A stretch of 33,885 nt of DNA from Spirosoma fluviale (GTDB taxonomy: Bacteria; Bacteroidota; Bacteroidia; Cytophagales; Spirosomataceae), in assembly GCA_945885545.1 (NCBI GenBank), contig CAMCYZ010000016.1, positions 1-33,885 of the forward strand, read 5' to 3'. Shown in pieces: positions 16,993 through 24,977 of this stretch (position 1 is its first letter; every line of letters begins with the position of its first letter). The notes below the pieces were generated by a model, which had not been told where the DNA came from, did no database searches, and saw only the letters and a program-made list of their open reading frames with translations. A program made the translations under genes and the position numbers.

Positions 16993-19932
16993 ATGAAAAG
17001 TATGAACTTCGAAAGCCTTAAAAGTAGTTTTAAAGGTGAGATTTTTGAAGATAAGGTTATGCGGACGCTTTATGCCACAGATGCCTCTGCTTACAGAGAA
17101 TTTCCACTGGGTGTTGTTTTTCCTGAAGACCGCAACGACATTGAACAACTCATAGCATTTGCCAATAAACATAAAACCACGCTAATTCCTCGAACAGCAG
17201 GAACCTCCTTGGCTGGACAAGTAGTGGGAAACGGTATAATTGTGGACGTTTCAAAGACTTTTACAGAAATATTAGAGATAAATAAGTCTGAATCGTGGGT
17301 GAGACTCCAGCCAGCAGTGGTGAGAGACGAGCTCAATATGTTCCTGAAGCCGCAAGGTTTGTTTTTTGGACCAGAAACCTCCACCGCCAACCGTGCTATG
17401 GTGGGTGGAATGGTAGGCAATAATTCATGTGGATCTAACTCGGTTATATATGGTAGTGCTCGTGAGCACTTGATGGAAGTGCAGGGATATCTGAGCGATG
17501 GAAGTTTTGTGACTTTTAAAGATATTTCAAAGGCCGAGTTTGAGGGCAAAATTTCGGAAATTAAAACCAAAAACACGCTTTCTCTTGAAGATAAAGTATA
17601 TCTGAATGCCTATGAAACGCTATCGGAGAAGTCAAATCAAGACGAAATAAGGGAGCAATTCCCGAAAAGAAGCATTCCCAGACGTAACACGGGTTATGCC
17701 ATAGACGAACTTTTAGAAACCGAGGTATTTAATGAAAACTCCACCGAGAAATTCAATTTCTGCAAACTGATAGCGGGCTCTGAAGGCACGCTGATGTTTA
17801 TCACAGAAATGAAACTCCATGTAAATCCTCTACCTCCTAAATTCCAAGGTGTAATGGCCGTACATTGCGAAACCATTGACGACTCGCTAAAAGCCAATTT
17901 GATAGCACTGAAATACAAACCAAGTGCGGTAGAGCTGATGGATCACTATATATTGGAATGTACAAAAGCCAACAAAGAGCAGATGGCCAATCGGTTTTTT
18001 GTAGAAGGCGACCCGGGTGCTTTGCTTTGTGTGGAGATTTCGAGAGATTCTATAGAGGAGGTAAACAAATTGGCCGCTGAGATGGAGGCTGAAATGCGGG
18101 CAGCCGGACTTGGCTACCATTTTCCAATACTGTTTGGTGATGATATAAAAAAATGTTGGACTTTGAGAAAAGCTGGTCTGGGATTACTTTCAAATTTGCC
18201 GGGGGACGAAAAAGCTGTGGCCGTAATTGAAGATACAGCGGTTGACGTAAACGATTTGCCAGAATTTATCCGAGAATTTAATGAGATTCTGACCAAAAAC
18301 AATATGTACAGTGTGCATTATGCACATGCTAGCACGGGCGAGCTGCACTTGCGACCTATAATCAATCTTAAAACCCAGGAAGGCAAAGGCCAATTTAGAC
18401 TGATAGCTGAGGAAATATCGACTTTAGTAAAAAAATACAAAGGCTCGCTTTCAGGCGAACATGGCGACGGCAGACTCCGTGGGGAGTTTATCAAACAACA
18501 GATTGGTGAGAAAAACTATGCTTTAATCAAAGACTTGAAGAAAGTGTGGGACCCAAACAATGTCTTCAATGCCAACAAAATTGTGGACACTCCTCCGATG
18601 GATGAGTTTTTGAGATATTCGGCAGGGCAGGTAACGCCAAACTTTAAGACCATGTTTAGGTTTAAAGACCAAGACATTCTGCAACACGCCGAACAATGCA
18701 ACGGATCCGGCGATTGCCGAAAGTCGCACCTGAGTGGCGGCACCATGTGTCCGTCTTACATGGCCACCAAAAGTGAAAAAGACACTACAAGGGCCAGAGC
18801 CAATATTCTCAGAGAAACACTCACACAATCCGATAAACTCAACAGATTTGACTCTAAGGAAATAAAGGAAGTTTTAGACCTCTGTTTGGTTTGCAAAGCC
18901 TGTAAGTCAGAGTGCCCGTCGAATGTAGATATGGCCAAGCTCAAGATGGAGTTTATGTACCAATACCAAAAGGAAAACGGTGTGCCTTTGCGTTCGAAAA
19001 TGATTGGCAATTATCCAAAAATGTCGGCGTTGGCTTCTTATGTTCCTTGGGCATATAATTTTGTTTTCAAAAACGCACCTTTAAGAAAAATAGCCAATAC
19101 GGTAGTTGGTTTCCATCCCGACAGAACCATGCCTTTGCTTTCGGACACCACCCTGAGGGCTTGGTTTAAGAAAAACTATGGAACAAAAGCTGGAAATGGA
19201 AATCGAAAAGTGTTTTTGTTTATAGACGAATTTACCAACTTCAACGATGTAGAAATAGGCAAAAAAGCGGTGGATTTACTTTTGAAACTGGGCTATACTG
19301 TAGAAGTGCCCAATCATGCTGATTCTGGGAGATCCTATCTTTCAAAAGGTATGTTGGACGAAGCAAAAGTTTTGGCAGACAAAAATGTGCGTTTGCTCGC
19401 CGCCTTAATTAATGAAAACACGCCTTTGCTTGGTATAGAGCCTAGTGCTATTTTGACATTCAGAGACGAATATCCTGAGCTTGTTTCGGCAGAATTAGCA
19501 GAGAAGGCCATAGAATTATCGAAAAACGTATGGATGATGGATGAGTTTTTGGCAAAAGAAATGGATGCCAAACGCATAGATAGCTCCAAATTCAAAGCCG
19601 AAAAACGCCTAATAAAACTCCATGGCCACTGTCAACAAAAGGCCGTAGCTTCTATGGTGCCAACCAAGAAGATGCTCAGTTTGCCGAAAGGTTACGAGGT
19701 ACAGTTGATTCCGAGCGGTTGCTGCGGTATGGCGGGATCGTTTGGCTATGAAAAAGAACATTATGATATTTCGATGAAAATCGGGGAGTTGGTTTTGTTT
19801 CCAACTGTTCGTCAACAACCCGAAGAAGTAATCATAGCCGCCCCAGGTACAAGCTGCCGACACCAGATTCATGACGGCACTAGCAAACATGCAAAGCACC
19901 CGATTGAGATTCTTTGGGAAGCTTTGGTATAA
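16993..19932 (+). CDS. Fused FAD-linked oxidase / Fe-S protein (D-2-hydroxyglutarate or D-lactate dehydrogenase type)
   Basis: A ~979-aa fusion like E. coli YdiJ: a GlcD-type flavoprotein joined to a GlcF-type Fe-S protein. Residues ~35-250 are the PCMH FAD-binding domain (TLIPRTAGTSLAGQ, then MVGGMVGNNSCGSNS). The oxidase C-terminal domain ends near GSLSGEHGDGRLRGEF. Two ferredoxin-like clusters follow: Cys569/575/586 and CLVCKACKSEC (Cys631, 634, 637, 641). The last part has CCG-domain residues, LHGHCQQKA and PSGCCGMAGSFGYE. Such enzymes oxidise D-2-hydroxyacids and pass electrons to a membrane acceptor. The start could be ATG 16993 or ATG 17002. Substrate is not fixed by the sequence. Confidence 0.88.
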   Translation: MKSMNFESLKSSFKGEIFEDKVMRTLYATDASAYREFPLGVVFPEDRNDIEQLIAFANKHKTTLIPRTAGTSLAGQVVGNGIIVDVSKTFTEILEINKSESWVRLQPAVVRDELNMFLKPQGLFFGPETSTANRAMVGGMVGNNSCGSNSVIYGSAREHLMEVQGYLSDGSFVTFKDISKAEFEGKISEIKTKNTLSLEDKVYLNAYETLSEKSNQDEIREQFPKRSIPRRNTGYAIDELLETEVFNENSTEKFNFCKLIAGSEGTLMFITEMKLHVNPLPPKFQGVMAVHCETIDDSLKANLIALKYKPSAVELMDHYILECTKANKEQMANRFFVEGDPGALLCVEISRDSIEEVNKLAAEMEAEMRAAGLGYHFPILFGDDIKKCWTLRKAGLGLLSNLPGDEKAVAVIEDTAVDVNDLPEFIREFNEILTKNNMYSVHYAHASTGELHLRPIINLKTQEGKGQFRLIAEEISTLVKKYKGSLSGEHGDGRLRGEFIKQQIGEKNYALIKDLKKVWDPNNVFNANKIVDTPPMDEFLRYSAGQVTPNFKTMFRFKDQDILQHAEQCNGSGDCRKSHLSGGTMCPSYMATKSEKDTTRARANILRETLTQSDKLNRFDSKEIKEVLDLCLVCKACKSECPSNVDMAKLKMEFMYQYQKENGVPLRSKMIGNYPKMSALASYVPWAYNFVFKNAPLRKIANTVVGFHPDRTMPLLSDTTLRAWFKKNYGTKAGNGNRKVFLFIDEFTNFNDVEIGKKAVDLLLKLGYTVEVPNHADSGRSYLSKGMLDEAKVLADKNVRLLAALINENTPLLGIEPSAILTFRDEYPELVSAELAEKAIELSKNVWMMDEFLAKEMDAKRIDSSKFKAEKRLIKLHGHCQQKAVASMVPTKKMLSLPKGYEVQLIPSGCCGMAGSFGYEKEHYDISMKIGELVLFPTVRQQPEEVIIAAPGTSCRHQIHDGTSKHAKHPIEILWEALV

Positions 19933-19941
19933 AACATTGAA

Positions 19942-19981
19942 CTGCACAGACAATAAAATTTGCGAAATATTGTCCGTGCAG
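19942..19981. terminator. Bidirectional terminator hairpin
   Basis: Arms 19942-19955 and 19968-19981 pair over 14 bp with one mismatch, around a 12-nt loop. It lies exactly between two convergent genes (ending at 19932 and 19985). The plus side is followed by ATTTTAA, a short T-tract. Confidence 0.65.
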
Positions 19982-19984
19982 ATT

Positions 19985-20323
19985 TTAACACCTTTCTATA
20001 GTTTTGCTTCTTTTTATGATCATATCTAAACCGAGGCCAATCAATAGCAAAGGCCAAAGTTCAAACACCGAATGGACAGAAAATTGGCTCAAATAAGATG
20101 GATAGTAAAAAAACATAGCCACTATTGCCCAAAAAACACCACTAAAGACCTTGCCCTTTACCAACTCTCCAAAAGCTATAAATACAAAAATTAGCTTCCA
20201 GCTCAGGAGATTTTTGGGTAAATCAAACCATAGCATGCCGAAGTTTCGCATTAAAAATAAACTTCCGATAACGATAATGGCTACTGCCCAAATAACCGAC
20301 GATGTACTTTTTTGCGTTTTCAT
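19985..20323 (-). CDS. Small LiaI/LiaF-like membrane protein (DUF5668-type)
   Basis: A 112-aa protein with about four hydrophobic segments: VIWAVAIIVIGSLFLMRNFG, then LLSWKLIFVFIAFGELVKG, FSGVFWAIVAMFFYYP and LWPLLLIGLGLDMII. The pattern, with WPLLLIGLGLDMIIK at the C-terminus, is that of the LiaI-LiaF transmembrane region found in cell-envelope stress systems. No histidine kinase or response regulator lies next to it. Direct repeats ~65-115 bp upstream (20385-20438) could be regulator sites. Confidence 0.7.
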   Translation of the reverse strand: MKTQKSTSSVIWAVAIIVIGSLFLMRNFGMLWFDLPKNLLSWKLIFVFIAFGELVKGKVFSGVFWAIVAMFFYYPSYLSQFSVHSVFELWPLLLIGLGLDMIIKRSKTIERC

Positions 20324-20384
20324 AATTGTAATTTGTTTGTTTTTTCTTCAAAATTAAGCCCAATAACCGTGGTGGAATAATGCT

Positions 20385-20438
20385 TTTCGTTGAATGATAA
20401 GCATTTTGTCGTTGAATATTTGGTTTTTACCGATGAAT
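20385..20438. promoter_or_regulatory. Three direct repeats, LytTR-like spacing
   Basis: TCGTTGAAT at 20387-20395, TCGTTGAAT at 20409-20417 and CCGATGAAT at 20430-20438 are spaced 22 and 21 bp apart. Each is preceded by a T-run. LytTR-type regulators bind 9-bp direct repeats with this two-turn spacing. They lie upstream of the LiaI-like gene. Confidence 0.4.
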
Positions 20439-20478
20439 GGAAAACAGGTGACGGAAAACAGTTGAAAGTTTTGCTGAG

Positions 20479-20522
20479 TTTGTGTCCATCCCGATAAAAA
20501 CTAGGACACAAATTTGGTTCAA
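20479..20522. other. Inverted repeat in the divergent intergenic region
   Basis: TTTGTGTCC (20479-20487) and GGACACAAA (20514-20522) form a perfect 9-bp inverted repeat with a 26-nt spacer. The remaining part of the 411-bp gap (20324-20734) shows no credible ORF. Confidence 0.45.
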
Positions 20523-20676
20523 ATTCTCTTAACAATAGTGTCCAAGGTTTAGCGGAATAGGGCATGTTCAATTCAGAACAGCCATTTTGAGTTTGCGTTT
20601 ATCCAAGCCCAAAGTTCCGAATTATATAATATTTCCACTATTGCAGGACATTTTTTTCCGACAAACCACCCAATTG

Positions 20677-20707
20677 TTTGTGAGATTCTTCAATACTATT
20701 ATTTTTG
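20677..20707 (+). promoter_or_regulatory. Canonical Bacteroidota promoter
   Basis: TTTG at 20677-20680, a 19-bp spacer, then TATTTTTG at 20700-20707. This is the textbook TTTG-N19-TANNTTTG layout. Transcription would begin near 20714, about 20 nt before the ATG at 20735. Confidence 0.75.
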
Positions 20708-20734
20708 CGACCCCGAAAAAGTAAAAATTACCTT

Positions 20735-21817
20735 ATGAAAGTAGAAAGTGACAGCATGTATGTAGAGGTAAATACTTTGGTCAACGACGACCGTCCAGTT
20801 TTTTTGTCAGGAAGTTTCTGCAACTGGAACCCAAGCGACACTGATTTTTTGATGAAAAAAGTTGGCGATGGCCAATATCACTTTGCGTTCGAAAAAGATT
20901 TTACCATTGATAATCCCCTCGAATATAAATATACCAAAGGAGGCTGGGAAAACGTAGAGCTAGATAGTTTTGGAAATACGAGGAAAAACAGAACACTACT
21001 TCCGGTTTTTCGTCCGCAGCTCGACTACGTCCCTCTTTGGCGTCAAAATGGTTTTACACCCTATTATAAGGAAACCATGCCTCTGTTAGAAAGCATCGAG
21101 GTGGAAATTCCACAGTTGAAAAAAATTCGTACCATAAGCGTCATTTTGCCAAGTGATTATGCCGAAAATCTAGACAAAAGATATCCTGTAGTGTATATGC
21201 ACGATGCACAGAATCTCTTTGGGGAGGGTTCGGTGTATGGCAACTGGGAAATTGACAAGCGGCTCTCACTTCTTAAAAAGCAAGGAAAAACTGACGTAAT
21301 CATTGTGGCTATTAATCATGGAGAAGAAGATAGGCAGATAGAGTTTTCGCCTTATAAAAACCGCGTAAAAGGACAAGGAATGCGTTATGCTACATTTATA
21401 GTACGCACGCTCAAGCCACTGATTGACAGCACTTATAGAACACTCACCGAAAGGCAGTTTACCGGAATTGGCGGAAGTTCTATGGGAGGATTAATCAGTA
21501 TTTACACCGGCATGATGTACCCCGAAGCCATCGGAAGACTGATGGTTTTTTCTCCTTCGCTATGGACCTCTCCAAAAATTTATTTTGATGCTGTGGAATT
21601 TTTTAATCCCTTGGACACCAAAATCTATCTTTATGGCGGTGGCAAAGAAAGCGAAAGTATGTTGCCAAATATAGAAAAACTCAAAGAAACGATTGACAAT
21701 CAAGAGTTTGATTCAAAAAAAATACAAATCAAAGCCGAACTTGACCCCGAAGGACTACACAACGAAAAACGTTGGGGGCAGGAATTTCCCAAAGCCTTGG
21801 ATTGGCTATTTAATTGA
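20735..21817 (+). CDS. Alpha/beta-hydrolase esterase with N-terminal CBM48-like domain
   Basis: A 360-aa protein. Residues ~8-90 resemble a CBM48/E-set module of glycan-active enzymes (VFLSGSFCNWNPSDTDFLMK, then YKYTKGGWENVELD). Residues ~115-355 are a putative esterase of the Fes/esterase-D type: ISVILPSDYAEN, then YPVVYMHDAQNLFG, the nucleophile elbow GGSSMGGLIS and a late His in EGLHNEKRWG. No signal peptide is seen, so it is probably cytoplasmic. The ATG at 20735 is preferred because the longer reading from TTG 20705 would overlap the promoter. The substrate may be an acylated sugar or siderophore-like ester. Confidence 0.85.
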   Translation: MKVESDSMYVEVNTLVNDDRPVFLSGSFCNWNPSDTDFLMKKVGDGQYHFAFEKDFTIDNPLEYKYTKGGWENVELDSFGNTRKNRTLLPVFRPQLDYVPLWRQNGFTPYYKETMPLLESIEVEIPQLKKIRTISVILPSDYAENLDKRYPVVYMHDAQNLFGEGSVYGNWEIDKRLSLLKKQGKTDVIIVAINHGEEDRQIEFSPYKNRVKGQGMRYATFIVRTLKPLIDSTYRTLTERQFTGIGGSSMGGLISIYTGMMYPEAIGRLMVFSPSLWTSPKIYFDAVEFFNPLDTKIYLYGGGKESESMLPNIEKLKETIDNQEFDSKKIQIKAELDPEGLHNEKRWGQEFPKALDWLFN

Positions 21818-21838
21818 TTTCTATTTTATGTAAAACCT

Positions 21839-21914
21839 AAAGTAGAGTTTATGCAAATCATAAAGTAAAGTTTATGCAAATCGTAAAGTAGAGTTTATGC
21901 AAATCATAAAGTAG
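21839..21914. repeat. 23-bp tandem repeat, 3.3 copies
   Basis: Units at 21839-21861, 21862-21884 and 21885-21907, plus a 7-bp start of a fourth. The unit reads AAAGTAGAGTTTATGCAAAT and then CAT or CGT, with only two variable positions. It lies between the esterase stop and its terminator. Confidence 0.85.
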
Positions 21915-21937
21915 AAATACATATATTCTTAATAATG

Positions 21938-21972
21938 AATGGTTTATGACCAAATTACGTAAACCATTTTTT
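21938..21972 (+). terminator. Intrinsic terminator of the esterase gene
   Basis: AATGGTTTA / TAAACCATT form a perfect 9-bp stem with a 13-nt loop, followed directly by a T-tract (21967-21972). It lies between convergent genes. Confidence 0.8.
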
Positions 21973-22021
21973 ATGAGGTAAAATCAAATAAAGAGGAGAA
22001 TTCTTTTTGAAAGTTTTGAAC

Positions 22022-24106
22022 CTACTTTACATGATACACATCCACAATTTGCTTTACTTCCTCAAATGTCCTTGTGGGTTTTTGATATGGAGACAAAACA
22101 GGCATTTTGCTAAATTTCTGGAAATACAGAACCGAGGCATCCCGCCACCAACAGGCTTCTTTTAGCTGGTTTTTAAGTCTTGCTTCCACATTTTCAAAAA
22201 TTTCTTTATCGATTTTTCCTTTCAGACTGCCCCAATCTTTTTGCATTTTTTCTACGGATTTTACGCCTTCGTAATATCTACTTACCATTTCATCCCAAAC
22301 GGTTTTTCCATTTTGAAGTTTGTGTGTCCATGGAGCATGATGAAACCAAAGCAGAAATTCAGGTTGTATGGTGTTTATATCTGCATATTTTGCCCTTAAT
22401 TCATGATGATATTGAGCTAATGAATTACTTCCTTTTTCGGTACGGTCAAAGCCAATACCAACAGTGTCTGCTCTGTGATAATACAAGGCTGTCCAGTCTG
22501 GACGTGGAGCTTTTTCTACCCAAGGTTCTGGGCCAAAATGGTGGCTTTCGCCCATTACATGGTGTACACCGAGTGGGTTGGTGTAGTTGGTATAAATTTC
22601 TCTCGATTCCATCATAATTTTTTTGATGGTTTCGATTGATTTTGAATCAGTTCGAAACGTCATCTTCACCCAATCATTAGCAATTTTTTCTGAAGAAATT
22701 TCAGGATTCCACGCCATTCTTCCTAGGGTGTACCAGTTGGCTTGAGCCATCGGGTGACCCGTCCAGTTGCGGTCTGAGCCCGTATTGGCCACGCCAATCA
22801 TTGATGTAATTGGGTATTTAAACAATTCACCATTAATTACTTTAGCTACAGTTGAGCCTTTTCCTTTGGCATAGGTGTCAGTTTTCAAAACTTCTTCAAA
22901 CATCCGGCCTTCATACACCCAATGCGTAGCCCAGCCGAGGTACTCTTGTGTCAATTGAAATTCCATCGACACAAGTGTTTTTTCCATTGCACCAAAAAGT
23001 GGAGAAATCGGCTCTCTTACTTGAAAATCTATTGGACCGTTTTTGACTTGAATGATAATATTGGGCAAGAATTCGCCATCAAATTTCTTAAATTCATTAT
23101 ATGCAGCCGCAAAACGGTCGCCCTTCGGGTCAAAATTATAGACAAAGGCCCTCCAGATAATCAATCCATTATGAGGTGCCATGGCTTCGGCCAGCATGTT
23201 GGCTCCGTCTTTGTGTGTGCGGCCAAAATCCATTGGGCCGGGTTCGCCTTCGGAGTTGGCTTATACTACAAATCCACCGAAATCAGGTATCAATTTATAT
23301 ACCTCATCAGCCTTGTTTTTCCACCATTGTTTTACCTCAGGATCAAGAGGATCTGCGGTTTTTAGACCTCCCAGAATTTTAGGTGAAGCAAAATTTACTG
23401 ATAAGAAAACTTTAATGCCATACGGTCTGAAAACGTCGGCAAGGGCTTTTACTTTCCCCAAATATTCAGATGTGATAAACCTTGCAGAAGCGTTTACGTT
23501 GTTCAAAACCGTTCCATTGATGCCAATAGACGCATTTGCTCTGGCATAATCAATATATCTGGTGTCAATTCTTTCTGGCAATTCGTACCATTTCCACATC
23601 GACATGCCTGCATATCCCCGCTCAATGGTGCCGTTGTTGTTGTCCCAGTGATTGAGCATTCTGAGTTGGATTTTGGGAGAAGAAGCAATTTTCAGGTTTT
23701 CCAAAGATTCTGAAGTTTGCATTTTTCTAATCAACTCAAACACGCCATAAAGCACGCCTTTTGAGGTATTTCCCGAAATGATGATCTGATTCTTTGTGCT
23801 TTTTATCTCAAAAGCTTCAGGGTTTTTATCTTTCAAGATTTCTTTTTTGAGAACCAAACTTGCATTGCTTCCTACCAATTTCGTTTTTACTCCAAAAAGC
23901 CCCAAAGAAGCTTTTTCTAATTCTGTAAGTGTAACTTTTGAGGTTTCGTCAGAAAAATTGAGCGATACTGTGGCCAATTTTTGTGCATAAGTTTTTCTCA
24001 AAGCTTCATTTTGGATACGATCGTATTTGAGCCAAAGTCGGTAGCCATCGTCGGCAAAGGTATTTATACTAATTATGCTCAGCAAAAACAGAAGGAACAA
24101 TCTCAT
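22022..24106 (-). pseudogene. aguA: GH67 alpha-glucuronidase gene with one in-frame stop
   Basis: The full frame is 695 codons and encodes a GH67 alpha-glucuronidase, which removes 4-O-methylglucuronic acid from xylo-oligosaccharides. It starts with a signal peptide (MRLFLLFLLSIISINTFA). Codon 282 is TAA (23261-23263), followed in the same frame by ANSEGEPGPMDFGRTHKDGA. GH67 proteins usually have a Lys there (GF-V-KANSEG), so AAA or AAG to TAA is the likely change. Glu286 in SEGEPGP matches the family's general acid, and the candidate bases in GPIDFQVRE and FQLTQEYLG also lie after the stop. The N-terminal piece alone (281 aa) cannot be catalytic. The C-terminal ORF (403 aa, from ATG 23233) lacks the acid. 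Everything else in the frame looks intact, so the lesion is recent, is read through, or is a sequence error. Confidence 0.88.
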
Positions 24107-24214
24107 AGAATATTAAGTGTTGAATTGACAAATATCGGAAGAAAAATGGTTTATGCTACTTAATTCAGCGATTTACGAACAATTCGATACCCTTTTTTAA
24201 GAACAAATAATGAT

Positions 24215-24257
24215 ATGTACAATTTTTTGTACATCTAGCAATTTATAATTACTTTTG
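24215..24257 (+). promoter_or_regulatory. Promoter and operator of the yefM-yoeB operon
   Basis: A perfect palindrome, ATGTACAA-TTTT-TTGTACAT, at 24215-24234 contains two TGTACA hexamers starting 12 bp apart. The -33 box TTTG (24226-24229) lies inside it; after a 20-bp spacer comes the -7 box TACTTTTG (24250-24257). TGTACA cores at 12-bp spacing are known from the E. coli yefM-yoeB operator. Binding here would cover the -33 element. Confidence 0.75.
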
Positions 24258-24275
24258 AAAAAAAATTCTAGTATT

Positions 24276-24530
24276 ATGCTAACGATAAATTATTCAAGTT
24301 TTAGACAAGACCTAAAGGCTTTCCTTGATAAAGTTAGTTTGAGTCATTCACCATTAATTATTACTCGATCAAAAGGAGAAGACGTGGTTGTAATGTCAAA
24401 AGCTGATTACGACAGTATGGAGGAAACTTTCTATCTCCTAAAAAGCCCGAAAAATGCCGAGCGATTATTACGCAGTATAGCTCAATTTGAAGAAGGTAAG
24501 TATACGGAACAAGAGCTTATAGAAGAATGA
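24276..24530 (+). CDS. yefM: Antitoxin YefM (Phd/YefM family)
   Basis: An 84-aa antitoxin. The N-terminal half (MLTINYSSFRQDLKAFLDKV, then PLIITRSKGEDVVVMSKADY) is the Phd/YefM DNA-binding dimer domain. The C-terminal half, acidic and ending EEGKYTEQELIEE, is the toxin-wrapping tail. The ATG at 24276 gives the normal N-terminus; a longer reading from TTG 24255 would start within the -7 box. The stop overlaps the yoeB start by 4 bp (ATGA). Alone and with YoeB it should repress the promoter at 24215-24257. Confidence 0.93.
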   Translation: MLTINYSSFRQDLKAFLDKVSLSHSPLIITRSKGEDVVVMSKADYDSMEETFYLLKSPKNAERLLRSIAQFEEGKYTEQELIEE

Positions 24531-24781
24531 AAAAGCTATTTTCTGATGACGCTTGGGAAGACTATTTATACTGGCAAGCCACAGATAAGAGTGTAATGAA
24601 GAAAATTAATACGCTTATCAAAGAAATTGAGCGAACACCATTTGAAGGTAGTGGCAAACCAGAACCATTAAAATTCAATTTGTCCGGCTGGTGGTCGAGA
24701 AGAATCAACTTGGAACATAGATTGGTTTATAAAATTGAAAATGACACAATTATAATTTCGCAGTGTCGCTTTCATTATTGA
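24527..24781 (+). CDS. yoeB: Toxin YoeB (Txe family mRNA interferase)
   Basis: An 84-aa RelE-superfamily toxin that cuts mRNA in the ribosomal A site. It has the same length as E. coli YoeB, and the catalytic residues fall at identical numbers: Glu46, Arg65, His83 and Tyr84 (final QCRFHY). The core SGWWSRRINLEHRLVYKI is diagnostic. Translation is coupled to the antitoxin by the 4-bp overlap. All catalytic residues are retained, so the toxin is probably active. Confidence 0.95.
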   Translation: MKKLFSDDAWEDYLYWQATDKSVMKKINTLIKEIERTPFEGSGKPEPLKFNLSGWWSRRINLEHRLVYKIENDTIIISQCRFHY

Positions 24782-24929
24782 AAACAAATCAATCATCTAC
24801 CACAAGTTGTTTTATTGCAAATCATATCACGATGCATTTAGACACATTTTAGTGGATGTTTTATTTTTTGACTTTGTCATGAAAAGAAATGACTATCAAC
24901 TCCTTTCACTTCATGTTTCTAAACAAAAA

Positions 24930-24956
24930 ACCCTCCCAAACATAATCCGGGAGGGT
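24930..24956 (-). terminator. Intrinsic terminator of the aldehyde dehydrogenase operon
   Basis: ACCCTCCC / GGGAGGGT pair over 8 bp around an 11-nt loop. Read on the minus strand, the hairpin is followed by a T-tract (A-run 24925-24930 on the plus strand). Confidence 0.85.
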
Positions 24957-24977
24957 CAATTATATCTGATTCAAATA

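Noticed and set aside
20320-20571. 83-codon minus-strand ORF upstream of the LiaI-like gene
   Set aside because: It covers the direct repeats and inverted repeat of the intergenic region and has no protein features.
24255-24275. TTG start for a longer YefM
   Set aside because: It begins within the -7 box TACTTTTG, and the antitoxin N-terminus aligns from the ATG at 24276.
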